Below the pieces are notes generated by a model. That model was not told the DNA's origin. It did no database searches and saw only the letters and a list, made by a program, of their open reading frames with translations. Shown piece after piece: positions 46,104 to 53,761 of a stretch of DNA of 64,000 nt. How positions within the stretch are numbered: position 1 is the stretch's first letter; each line of letters opens with the position of its first letter. The stretch spans positions 2,728,001-2,792,000 of the forward strand of contig OY970288.1 in assembly GCA_963716085.1 (NCBI GenBank), given 5' to 3'. The DNA comes from Persicitalea sp963716085. GTDB taxonomy: Bacteria > Bacteroidota > Bacteroidia > Cytophagales > Spirosomataceae. Both the position numbers and the translations under genes were made by a program.

Positions 46104-46199
46104 GGTTAAACGGCTAACGATTAAAAGGTTAAATGAATTTCTTTTTTTAAAGAACTCTTCTTTAAAAATTAGGCGGGCTATACCCTTGACCGTTTAACC
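46104..46199. repeat. Nested inverted repeats between parA and parB
   Basis: Outer arms GGTTAAACGG (46104-46113) and CCGTTTAACC (46190-46199) enclose an 11-bp perfect dyad TTTTTAAAGAA (46144-46154) / TTCTTTAAAAA (46158-46168). Stuttered TTAAA/TTTAACC words fill the rest. The structure would form in the parAB transcript. Confidence 0.7.
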
Positions 46200-46232
46200 A
46201 TTTGACCATTAACCCAAAAACGGCTTCCCTTG

Positions 46233-47027
46233 CTAGACTCCCACGGGTTGTTCCTGAGACAAGTACCCATTCTTCGTTAAAATCTCTCTCGCCAGGTTTA
46301 AGTAGCTGATCGCCCCTTTGCTGTCGGCATCCTGCGCCAGAACGGGAACGCCGTAGCTGGGCGACTCGCTCAGTCGTACATTGCGCGGAATGATGGTATC
46401 GAAAACCATCGTCTGGAAATGCGTCGTTACTTCGTTTACCACTTGATTGGATAGCCGAAGCCGTAAATCGTACATTGTCAGCAGAATTCCCTCGATGGCG
46501 AGATTGGTATTGAGGCGCGATTGAATAATGGTGACTGTATTGAGTAGTTTTCCCAGCCCTTCCAAGGCAAAGTACTCGCATTGCACCGGGATGATGACCG
46601 AATCGGCGGCCGTCAGGCAATTGATGGTAATCAAACCCAACGAGGGCGAGCAGTCGATAATTAGAAAATCGTAATCGTCGCGGATGCCTTCGAGCGCGTC
46701 CTTCATCCGGTCTTCACGGTTCTTGATGTTGATCATCTCGATCTCCGCCCCCACCAGGTCGATGTGGGATGGCAGCAAATCGAGGTTCGGGAAGTCGGTC
46801 TGAATCAGGATGTCGCGGGTACGGATTCCCTCGACCATGCATTCATAGATGCTGTATTCAATTTCCTTTGGATTGAACCCCAGCCCGGAGGTTGAGTTGG
46901 CCTGCGGGTCGGCATCCACGATAAGTGTCCTGAACTCGAGCGCCGCCAGGCTAGCCGCGAGGTTGATGGCTGTGGTGGTTTTGCCGACACCCCCTTTCTG
47001 ATTGGCAATTGCAATTACTTTACCCAT
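46233..47027 (-). CDS. parA: ParA family chromosome partitioning ATPase
   Basis: A 264-aa ATPase that forms a nucleoid gradient to move ParB-parS complexes. The deviant Walker A motif KGGVGKTT is at 11-18 (Lys11 and Lys16), followed by VDADPQANST and later FLIIDCSPSLG. Soj-like rather than MinD-like: no membrane-targeting tail. First gene of parA-parB-DUF5683-dapB-lepB. Two near-half parS words lie upstream (47085 and 47189). Confidence 0.95.
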   Translation of the reverse strand: MGKVIAIANQKGGVGKTTTAINLAASLAALEFRTLIVDADPQANSTSGLGFNPKEIEYSIYECMVEGIRTRDILIQTDFPNLDLLPSHIDLVGAEIEMINIKNREDRMKDALEGIRDDYDFLIIDCSPSLGLITINCLTAADSVIIPVQCEYFALEGLGKLLNTVTIIQSRLNTNLAIEGILLTMYDLRLRLSNQVVNEVTTHFQTMVFDTIIPRNVRLSESPSYGVPVLAQDADSKGAISYLNLAREILTKNGYLSQEQPVGV

Positions 47028-47192
47028 TGTCTGTATTTGTTACCTGCCCCAAATTTCCGCTATTCAAGGCAATTCCCCAAGGAATGTTCCACGGAGTTTT
47101 TTACCAAAAACTTTAACCGTTGGCTGTTAAGGGCTTATCGGATGGATTATTTTGGTATTCAACCTATAAATTCATAAAGACCCAAAAATGTT

Positions 47193-48212
47193 TCACGCCC
47201 ACACTTTGGTACCTTCGGTACAGTTCTTACACATCTCGATTTCTGACCGCGAGCGGATGAGCGTTTGGCGGAATTCGCGGTAGGGTTCACCGCGCCAGAG
47301 CTCACGGAAACTCTGGCGTTTCATATCGCCCAGGCGGTGGTGGGCGTCCTTGTCAAAACAACAGGGAACCACCAGGCCATCCCAAGTGATGACGCAGGAG
47401 TGCCACATCTTCCAGCAATGGTTCACGAACTCATTTTTGATCGAATAGCGCTCACCCGTTTTTTCGTAGCGCGAATACTTGTCGATGGTGGGCATAAGGT
47501 CGGAGCCGTGCTCGTAGTCGTATATTTGCGCCGTTTTCAGGCCCACCTCGTCCACGCCCATCTCATCCGCCAGTTGCTGCACCTCTGCGATTTGGTGCTC
47601 GTTGGGTCGGACCACCAGAAACTGGAAGATGACGTGCGGCGTACTTGATCCGAGCGCTTTTTTCCACTTGACAATATTCCGCGTACCTTCCAGCACTTTC
47701 TCCAACTTTCCGCCGACGCGGTACTGCTGATAAACCTCTTGGGAAGTACCGTCGATGGAAATAATGAGCCGGTCCAGGCCGGACTCTACGGTCTGGCGGG
47801 CTTTTTCGTCATTCAGGAAGTGAGCATTTGTGGAAGTGGCCGTGTAAATTCCCTTGTCGTGGGCGTATTTTACCAACTCAATGAAGGATGGGTGCAAATA
47901 GGGTTCGCCCTGGAAATAAAAAATCAGATAGAGCAGCGTATCCGCCAGTTCGTCAATGGTCTTCTTATATAAATCGTTCTCCATCAAGCCCGTAGGACGC
48001 GTGAAAGACCGCAAACCGCTGGGACATTCGGGACAACGGAGATTGCAGGAAGTAGTCGGCTCGAAACTGATGGCGATCGGCATTCCGTGGTGGGTGGCTT
48101 TCCCCGAGACCTTGGAGTAAAAGTAGCTGCCCAATATCTGGACGGCATTCCAGGCCTTCTTCGGCGTTACTTTGGCAAGGAGATTGAGACCATCTTTGTA
48201 ATTTTTGTTCAT
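47193..48212 (-). CDS. Radical SAM protein with SPASM domain
   Basis: A 339-aa radical SAM enzyme. The 4Fe-4S motif is C56-x3-C60-x2-C63 in SCNLRCPECPSG. A C-terminal SPASM region has cysteines in CWKMWHSCV, CCFDKDAHH and the final CKNC, for one or two auxiliary clusters. Related proteins modify peptides or act as anaerobic sulfatase-maturing-type enzymes; substrate is unknown, and no peptide precursor gene was seen nearby. Single gene, divergent from a flavoprotein. Confidence 0.88.
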   Translation of the reverse strand: MNKNYKDGLNLLAKVTPKKAWNAVQILGSYFYSKVSGKATHHGMPIAISFEPTTSCNLRCPECPSGLRSFTRPTGLMENDLYKKTIDELADTLLYLIFYFQGEPYLHPSFIELVKYAHDKGIYTATSTNAHFLNDEKARQTVESGLDRLIISIDGTSQEVYQQYRVGGKLEKVLEGTRNIVKWKKALGSSTPHVIFQFLVVRPNEHQIAEVQQLADEMGVDEVGLKTAQIYDYEHGSDLMPTIDKYSRYEKTGERYSIKNEFVNHCWKMWHSCVITWDGLVVPCCFDKDAHHRLGDMKRQSFRELWRGEPYREFRQTLIRSRSEIEMCKNCTEGTKVWA

Positions 48213-48352
48213 TGGTGTTTTTTAATCGCACAGCGCAGAGATCGCAGCGCTTGATTGGCGCAAAGGTCGCAAAGAGTATTGGCTTTCGTTGAACAATTGA
48301 AAGATGATTTGAATTCTATGGGCAGAAAAATATTCAATACAGAAAGAGTATC

Positions 48353-49474
48353 ATGAAGTACCCGGTCGTGATTGTCGGGGGAGGATTGGCGGGCCTGGTC
48401 AGTGGCATCGAACTGGCACGAGCCGGGATCGACGTTCTGCTCATCGAGCGTAAAGATTATCCTCATCATAAGGTTTGCGGGGAGTATGTTTCCAACGAAG
48501 TCCGCCCGTATCTGGAAAGTTTGGGATTGGATTTGGATGGGCTGGGAAGTAGAGCGATCAACCGTTTCCGGTTTACTTCCCCAAAAGGCACCTCCTTAGA
48601 AACGCCATTGGACATGGGTGCTTTTGGGATTAGCCGCTATTCGCTCGACCTCGCACTTTACGAATTAGCCAGGAAGTCGGGCGTTGATTTTCGGTTAAAC
48701 ACTATTGTCCAGGAAATAAGGTGGGCGGATGGTGCTTTTGAAATAGAAACCTCGACCACCAGTCAAATCGAAGCAAATATCGTGATTGGAGCCTACGGGA
48801 AGCGCACCCGGCTCGACAAGCATCTCGACCGTGCCTTCATGAAAAAAGAATCGCCCTACGTTGGCATCAAGTACCATATCAGGGGAAATTTTGAGGAAGA
48901 TTTAATTTCACTGCATAATTTCAAAAATGGCTACTGCGGAATGTCAGCGATCGAAGACAATAAGTATTGCCTTTGCTACCTTACAGAAAGATCGAACCTG
49001 AGAGCGTCGGGCAGCATTCCTGAAATGGAACAGAACATTTTGAGCCGTAATCCGCATTTGAAGGCTATTTTCAGCGACGCCGAATTTCTTTATGACAAGC
49101 CTGAGGTCATCAATGAGATTTCTTTCGCGTCCAAGGATGCCGTCGAAGGACACATTTTAATGGCGGGCGACAGCGCAGGACTTATAACGCCACTTTGTGG
49201 CAATGGCATGGCGATGGCGATTCGGGCGGGAAATATGGTGGGGCGTCAAGTAATTCAATATTTTTCCGGTCACCGTTCTCGCGACATTCTCGAAAAATCG
49301 TACGCCTCGGCCTGGCAGGAAGAGTTTGCGTTTCGTTTAAGAGTCGGACGTAACGTGCAGCGGCTCTTTGGCCGGGAGGTGCTCTCTGAGCTGGCCCTGG
49401 GCTTCTTCAAAGTCACGCCCCCCATACTGAGGATGATTATCAAAGGAACCCATGGAAAAATATTGAAAATTTAA
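48353..49474 (+). CDS. FAD-dependent oxidoreductase (geranylgeranyl-reductase-like)
   Basis: A 373-aa flavoprotein of the p-hydroxybenzoate-hydroxylase/geranylgeranyl-reductase group. The FAD motif VVIVGGGLAGLVSGIELARAG (core GGGLAGL, 8-14) is at the N-terminus, followed by LLIERKDYPHHKVCGEYVS and the second FAD motif GDSAGLITPLCGNGMAMA. It may act on an isoprenoid or polyketide double bond in lipid or pigment synthesis; no such genes are near. Divergent from the radical SAM gene. Confidence 0.85.
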   Translation: MKYPVVIVGGGLAGLVSGIELARAGIDVLLIERKDYPHHKVCGEYVSNEVRPYLESLGLDLDGLGSRAINRFRFTSPKGTSLETPLDMGAFGISRYSLDLALYELARKSGVDFRLNTIVQEIRWADGAFEIETSTTSQIEANIVIGAYGKRTRLDKHLDRAFMKKESPYVGIKYHIRGNFEEDLISLHNFKNGYCGMSAIEDNKYCLCYLTERSNLRASGSIPEMEQNILSRNPHLKAIFSDAEFLYDKPEVINEISFASKDAVEGHILMAGDSAGLITPLCGNGMAMAIRAGNMVGRQVIQYFSGHRSRDILEKSYASAWQEEFAFRLRVGRNVQRLFGREVLSELALGFFKVTPPILRMIIKGTHGKILKI

Positions 49475-49531
49475 TTTTTGCCTCTGTCCAATTTTTCAGG
49501 ACAATTTTCGCCAGCGAACACCCGCAAGCCT

Positions 49532-49539
49532 TACCTTTG
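49532..49539 (+). promoter_or_regulatory. -7 box of the alanine dehydrogenase gene
   Basis: TACCTTTG matches TAnnTTTG; an ATTTTC about 22 bases upstream could be a poor -33 element. Start near 49546 gives a ~67-base leader that contains the CATCATTCATCACTCATCATTT stutter (49578-49601). Confidence 0.5.
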
Positions 49540-49576
49540 CCAAGACAATCAACGATCTTGTTGTCGGGGGATAGCC

Positions 49577-49605
49577 CCTCATCATTCATCACTCATCATT
49601 TATCC
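49577..49605. repeat. TCATCATTCATCACTCATC stutter in the ald leader
   Basis: A short CATCA/CTCATCA stutter between the -7 box and the ald ATG, in the predicted leader. Confidence 0.6.
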
Positions 49606-49612
49606 CTAAAAA

Positions 49613-50746
49613 ATGGTTATCGGCGTACCTAGTGAAATCAAGAATAACGAAAACCGCGTGGCAGTCACTCCGGCAGGCGTCACCGAATTTCGCCGTCACG
49701 GACATACTATATATGTTCAAAAGGACGCGGGCAAAGGCAGCGGATTTTCTAATGAAGAATACCTGGAAGCTGGCGCTGAATTACTCGATACGATCGAGGA
49801 GGTGTACGCCATCGCCGATATGATCGTGAAAGTGAAGGAACCCATTGCGCGCGAATACCCGCTCATCAAGGAGGACCAACTGCTATTCACTTATTTCCAC
49901 TTCGCTTCTTCCAAGGAACTTACCCATGCCATGATCGAGCGCAAGGCGGTTTGCCTGGCTTACGAAACGGTAGAGCGTCCTGACCGTAGTCTGCCCCTGT
50001 TGATACCGATGAGCGAGGTGGCCGGACGCATGGCCATTCAGGAAGGCGCCAAGTACCTGGAAAAACCCATGGGGGGCCGCGGCATTCTGCTGGGTGGCGT
50101 AGCGGGCGTAAAGCCCGCCGACGTGCTGGTGCTGGGCGGCGGGATCGTGGGTACGGAAGCGGCTAAAATGGCCGCCGGACTCGGGGCGCACGTGACAATT
50201 ATGGACGTCAGCCTGCCACGTATGCGCTATCTGGAAGACATTATGCCCGCCAATGTGGACACTGTCATGTCCAACGAGTACAACATCCGCCGCCACATTC
50301 AGCACTCCGACATAATCATCGGCGGCGTGTTGATTCCCGGCGCCAAAGCGCCGTCACTTATCAGAAAAGACATGCTGAAGCTGATGCGTCCCGGCACCGT
50401 AATGGTGGACGTGGCCATTGATCAGGGTGGCTGCTTCGAGACTTCTCACGCCACTACGCACGAGGATCCTACTTATGTCGTGGACGAGGTGGTTCACTAC
50501 TGCGTGGCAAATATGCCAGGCGCGGTTCCCTACACGTCGACTTTGGCGTTGACAAATTCCACCCTCCCCTACGCGCTGCAATTGGCGAATATTGGCTGGC
50601 AATTGGCTTGCACAAAAAGCGAGGAATTGAGGAAAGGCCTGAATATCGTCAATGGTCAGGTGGTGTACCGAGGCGTGTCCGATGCCTTTGATTTGCCTTA
50701 CGTCGACGTTCATGAAGTATTGGATTCGTACAGTTCTGCCGAATAG
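49613..50746 (+). CDS. ald: Alanine dehydrogenase
   Basis: NAD-dependent reversible deamination of L-alanine to pyruvate and ammonia. 377 aa with IGVPSEIKNNENRVAVTP at the N-terminus, the catalytic lysine in MIVKVKEP (about 74), the His in YFHFASS (about 95), and the Rossmann motif VLVLGGGIVGTEAAKMAAGLG. All are typical of the hexameric family. Single gene with its own promoter and terminator. Confidence 0.95.
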   Translation: MVIGVPSEIKNNENRVAVTPAGVTEFRRHGHTIYVQKDAGKGSGFSNEEYLEAGAELLDTIEEVYAIADMIVKVKEPIAREYPLIKEDQLLFTYFHFASSKELTHAMIERKAVCLAYETVERPDRSLPLLIPMSEVAGRMAIQEGAKYLEKPMGGRGILLGGVAGVKPADVLVLGGGIVGTEAAKMAAGLGAHVTIMDVSLPRMRYLEDIMPANVDTVMSNEYNIRRHIQHSDIIIGGVLIPGAKAPSLIRKDMLKLMRPGTVMVDVAIDQGGCFETSHATTHEDPTYVVDEVVHYCVANMPGAVPYTSTLALTNSTLPYALQLANIGWQLACTKSEELRKGLNIVNGQVVYRGVSDAFDLPYVDVHEVLDSYSSAE

Positions 50747-50769
50747 GAAGTGATTAAAAACTTAGGTCA

Positions 50770-50807
50770 GGCGGCTCCCAACGTAGATTTGGGGGCCGTC
50801 TTTTTTT
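50770..50807 (+). terminator. Intrinsic terminator of ald
   Basis: GGCGGCTCCCAA (50770-50781) and TTGGGGGCCGTC (50789-50800) form a 12-bp stem with two G-T pairs, followed by T7. Confidence 0.88.
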
Positions 50808-50869
50808 ATGTCTTCTAAAAAAATTGCAATTATTTTTGGAAGAAAAGTTTTTTATTAGAAAAGTTTGTT

Positions 50870-50877
50870 TACTTTTG
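50870..50877 (+). promoter_or_regulatory. -7 box of the DEAD-box helicase gene
   Basis: TACTTTTG matches TAnnTTTG, with GTTT 19 bases upstream as an imperfect -33. Transcription would start near 50884, about 380 bases before the start codon. Confidence 0.5.
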
Positions 50878-50883
50878 CGTCAT

Positions 50884-51263
50884 AATTGAACGAACATCCG
50901 TTCACTTCTCTGCTTCAGTCCGGGTCAGGCACCAGAATTTGCCGCTAACCAGTAAGTATAAGGTTAGTTCTTCCGATAAAGTCTCGCAGAGCCACACGGA
51001 TGTATTGTGTGGGCTTTGCGCAAAATCCCTTTTGTCAAATAATGTAGTACGCTCCCATTGCTGTGGATGCGATTATCTGTCTATGTGTTGATTTGAAAAT
51101 TTTCAGTCGCACCTTATCTGATAACGCTTTTCCGCACTAATCGGACTTTTGAATCGGTGTGCCCTTGTACCGAAAAGCCATATTATGCTTTTTAAAATTA
51201 GGGATTTATAATTGATTTCGTTGTTGAAGCTGGGGTTGCTCAGCCGATCGACAGATCTAACGA
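50884..51263 (+). promoter_or_regulatory. Long structured 5' leader of the DEAD-box helicase gene
   Basis: A leader of about 380 bases with no gene. It has several dyads: TGAACG/CGTTCA (50887-50892, 50899-50904) around six bases, CTAACC/GGTTAG (50945-50950, 50962-50967), and a longer hairpin CGCAGAGCCACAC/GTGTGGGCTTTGCG (50985-50997, 51007-51020) that pairs along most of its length. Long structured leaders are known on DEAD-box helicase mRNAs, e.g. E. coli deaD, where they govern cold-regulated expression. The first dyad could instead be a TetR-type operator. Confidence 0.5.
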
Positions 51264-53591
51264 ATGAATAAATCAACAATAATAATGGAATTGATAGAAA
51301 ATGAAGAAGCACTGGTAGTCGACGCTAAAAGCTCGGACGACCAGATAGTGGCCGAAAAGAAACCTAAGGCCAAAAAGAAAGTAGCCAAGGTTGCCGAAAC
51401 CGAAGCGGTAATTGTTGCCGAAACGGAAACTGTAGCGGAGATAAAGAAACCCAAAGCCAAGACGAAGAAAGCTGTTTTGGCCAAGATTGAAGCCGAAGCG
51501 GCTGAAGTACCCGCCGAGGAAGTAATCGTAGCTGAAGCTGGGGTGAAGAAACCGAAAGCAAATAAGAAAGTCGTAGCTGATGTCGAGAAAACGAAAGCCT
51601 TGAAGGCTGCTTCGGCTGAGGTTGAAACAGTGGATATGTCGGATGCGGAAGAAATTATTGCTCCGGTCAAAGCATCCAAGGCCAAGAAAAAGGTGGCGGC
51701 TGCGGTCGAGGAATCAGAAGATGAAACGTCCCATTCTGAAAAGGATTTCGAGGATGCTGACGATGAGGAAGTGATGGAAGAGGCACCCCAATCAGGCTTC
51801 GCCTTGCTGGGACTCTCCGACGACATCATGCGGGCTGTGGAGGAAATGGGCTTTACCACCCCCTCCCCCATTCAGGCCGAGGCGATTCCGCCCGTAATGG
51901 AAGGGTACGACGTGATCGGACAAGCCCAAACGGGCACGGGTAAGACGGCGGCCTTCGGCATTCCGGCGCTCGAAATGATCGATGCCCGCAGCAACTCGGT
52001 GCAGGTGCTGGTTCTTTGCCCCACCCGCGAGTTGGCGGTACAGGTTTCGCAGGAAATTGGCCGTTTGGCTAAGTACAAGCGTGGCGTTCGGATCGAGGCC
52101 ATTTATGGCGGTGATTCTATCGAGCGTCAAATTCGCTCTTTGAAAAAAGGCGTTCAAATCGTGGTCGGTACGCCGGGCCGCGTGATGGATCACATGCAAC
52201 GCCGCACGCTGGATTTCAGCGAGGTGCGCATGATGGTACTGGATGAGGCCGATGAAATGCTGGACATGGGATTCCGCGAGGACATCGAAAGCATTCTGGT
52301 CGATATGCCGGAAGATAAGCAGACGATTCTGTTTTCGGCCACGATGTCAAAGCCGATTCTGAGCATTACCAAGCGTTTCCTCGATGATCCCGTTATGATC
52401 AAAGTGGTGCGAAACGAGTTGACCAACGACAACATTCAGCAGCTTTGCTACGAGGTGAAGCCTCAGGCTAAGCTGGAAGTAATGACGCGGCTGATCGACA
52501 TGTACAACATCCAGTCGCTATTGGTGTTTTGCAACACGAAGCGCAAAGTCGATCAGACCGTCGAGGAATTGCAAGCTCGGGGCTACGCCGCCGAGGGCAT
52601 CCACGGCGACCTCCGTCAGCAGCAGCGTACCAACGTGATGAATAAGTTTAAGGCTGGCGTCAACACGATTCTGGTAGGTACTGACGTAGCGGCTCGGGGC
52701 ATCGACGTGAGCGGACTCGACGCCGTAATCAACTACGACATTCCGCTGGACGAAGAATATTACGTCCACCGCATCGGCCGGACGGGTCGTGCAGGACTTG
52801 CCGGCAAGGCATTCTCGCTGGTGGCCCGCGACGAGCGGAATCGTATCCGTCAGATCGAGAATTTCACGAAAGTGAAAATAGAAAAGGGCGTGATTCCTTC
52901 CTACGAGGACATCGTGGGGGTACGCAAGGCGCGTTTCGTGGAGACAATGGCGGAGGCCATCCGTCAGAACGAGAAGAACAGCGATGCGCAGTTCGACGAC
53001 GTGCTGGAGCAGCTGCACCACAGCGGCTTCTCGACCGAGCAAATCGTGGCCGCGATGACCCAACAGCTGTTGGGCGTCGAGAAAAACGAATACACCGATA
53101 CCAACCTGGCCTGGGAGGAGCGCCGCTCGGATCGGGGCGATCGCAACGACCGTGGCGGACGCGACCGGGATCGTGGTGACCGAGGCGGACGCTTCGGACG
53201 CGACCGGGGAGACCGTGGCTCGCGCTTCGAAAGCCGCAGTGATCGCGGTGGACGTTTTGGACGCGACCGTGACCGGGGAGACCGCGGCTCACGCTTCGGT
53301 GGAGGCGATGACCGCGCCCCACGCCGCGAAAAAGGTGCACCGGGTCCGGTCGAAGAAGGAATGTCACGTTTGTACTTCAACGTTGGTCATCAGGATCGCA
53401 TCGCTCCCCGTGACTTCGTGGGTGCCATTGCCGGTGAATCCGGTATCGCGGGTCGCGACATCGGAGCCATCGAAATCTATGACAACTACACCTACGTGGA
53501 CGTCCCCGAGCGCGAATCGCGCGTAGTGATCCGCGCCATGGATGGCAACACCATTAAGGGCAACCGTGTGCAAGTCGACGTTGCAAAATGA
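51264..53591 (+). CDS. DEAD-box ATP-dependent RNA helicase with lysine-rich N-terminal and RGG C-terminal tails
   Basis: A 775-aa helicase, much longer than the ~400-aa core. Residues 1-175 form a tail with four Lys-rich blocks (32-39, 61-69, 95-102, 137-143; three as KKPKA) separated by Ala/Glu/Val runs. The core starts about 178 (Q motif near FTTPSPIQ, Walker A AQTGTGKT at 221-228, VLDEADEM, SAT, and RIGRTGRAG). Then an Arg/Gly/Asp-rich region (about 617-690; RGDRGGRFGRDRGD), and finally a DbpA-like RNA-binding domain (about 698-775). Probably acts in ribosome assembly or cold-stress RNA unwinding. An alternative ATG at 51285 would shorten it by seven residues. Confidence 0.92.
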   Translation: MNKSTIIMELIENEEALVVDAKSSDDQIVAEKKPKAKKKVAKVAETEAVIVAETETVAEIKKPKAKTKKAVLAKIEAEAAEVPAEEVIVAEAGVKKPKANKKVVADVEKTKALKAASAEVETVDMSDAEEIIAPVKASKAKKKVAAAVEESEDETSHSEKDFEDADDEEVMEEAPQSGFALLGLSDDIMRAVEEMGFTTPSPIQAEAIPPVMEGYDVIGQAQTGTGKTAAFGIPALEMIDARSNSVQVLVLCPTRELAVQVSQEIGRLAKYKRGVRIEAIYGGDSIERQIRSLKKGVQIVVGTPGRVMDHMQRRTLDFSEVRMMVLDEADEMLDMGFREDIESILVDMPEDKQTILFSATMSKPILSITKRFLDDPVMIKVVRNELTNDNIQQLCYEVKPQAKLEVMTRLIDMYNIQSLLVFCNTKRKVDQTVEELQARGYAAEGIHGDLRQQQRTNVMNKFKAGVNTILVGTDVAARGIDVSGLDAVINYDIPLDEEYYVHRIGRTGRAGLAGKAFSLVARDERNRIRQIENFTKVKIEKGVIPSYEDIVGVRKARFVETMAEAIRQNEKNSDAQFDDVLEQLHHSGFSTEQIVAAMTQQLLGVEKNEYTDTNLAWEERRSDRGDRNDRGGRDRDRGDRGGRFGRDRGDRGSRFESRSDRGGRFGRDRDRGDRGSRFGGGDDRAPRREKGAPGPVEEGMSRLYFNVGHQDRIAPRDFVGAIAGESGIAGRDIGAIEIYDNYTYVDVPERESRVVIRAMDGNTIKGNRVQVDVAK

Positions 53592-53625
53592 GTTGACGGT
53601 CGTCGGCTTTCGGCGATCGGCTTTT
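53590..53625. repeat. Degenerate GTCGGCTTTCGGC repeat
   Basis: TTGACGGTCGTCGGCTTTCGGCGATCGG follows the helicase stop; it combines TTGACGG and GTCGGC words of other repeat families here. Confidence 0.55.
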
Positions 53626-53669
53626 CTACTCTTACTGATAAGATTGCACCAAATTTAAATTCGCATCTG

Positions 53670-53703
53670 AAAAGGGCTTCCGAAATTCGGAAGCCCTTTT
53701 TTC
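53670..53703 (+). terminator. Intrinsic terminator of the DEAD-box gene
   Basis: AAAAGGGCTTCCGAA (53670-53684) pairs perfectly with TTCGGAAGCCCTTTT, followed by T and C. Confidence 0.92.
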
Positions 53704-53731
53704 TTAGACCCTTGATTATGTTGTGGCTGAA

Positions 53732-53761
53732 ATCAACAGCCGACAGCCGAATGCCGACAGC
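53732..53761 (-). repeat. Inverted, degenerate GCTGTCGG repeat
   Basis: CAACAGCCGACAGCCGAATGCCGACAGCC is the inverse of GGCTGTCGGC-type units, adjacent to the monooxygenase stop. Confidence 0.65.

Noticed and set aside
51257..51871. 204-aa frame on the minus strand
   Set aside because: Mirror of the Lys-rich tail of the DEAD-box helicase; Ser/Ala/Phe repeats come from the complement of Lys/Glu/Ala codons.
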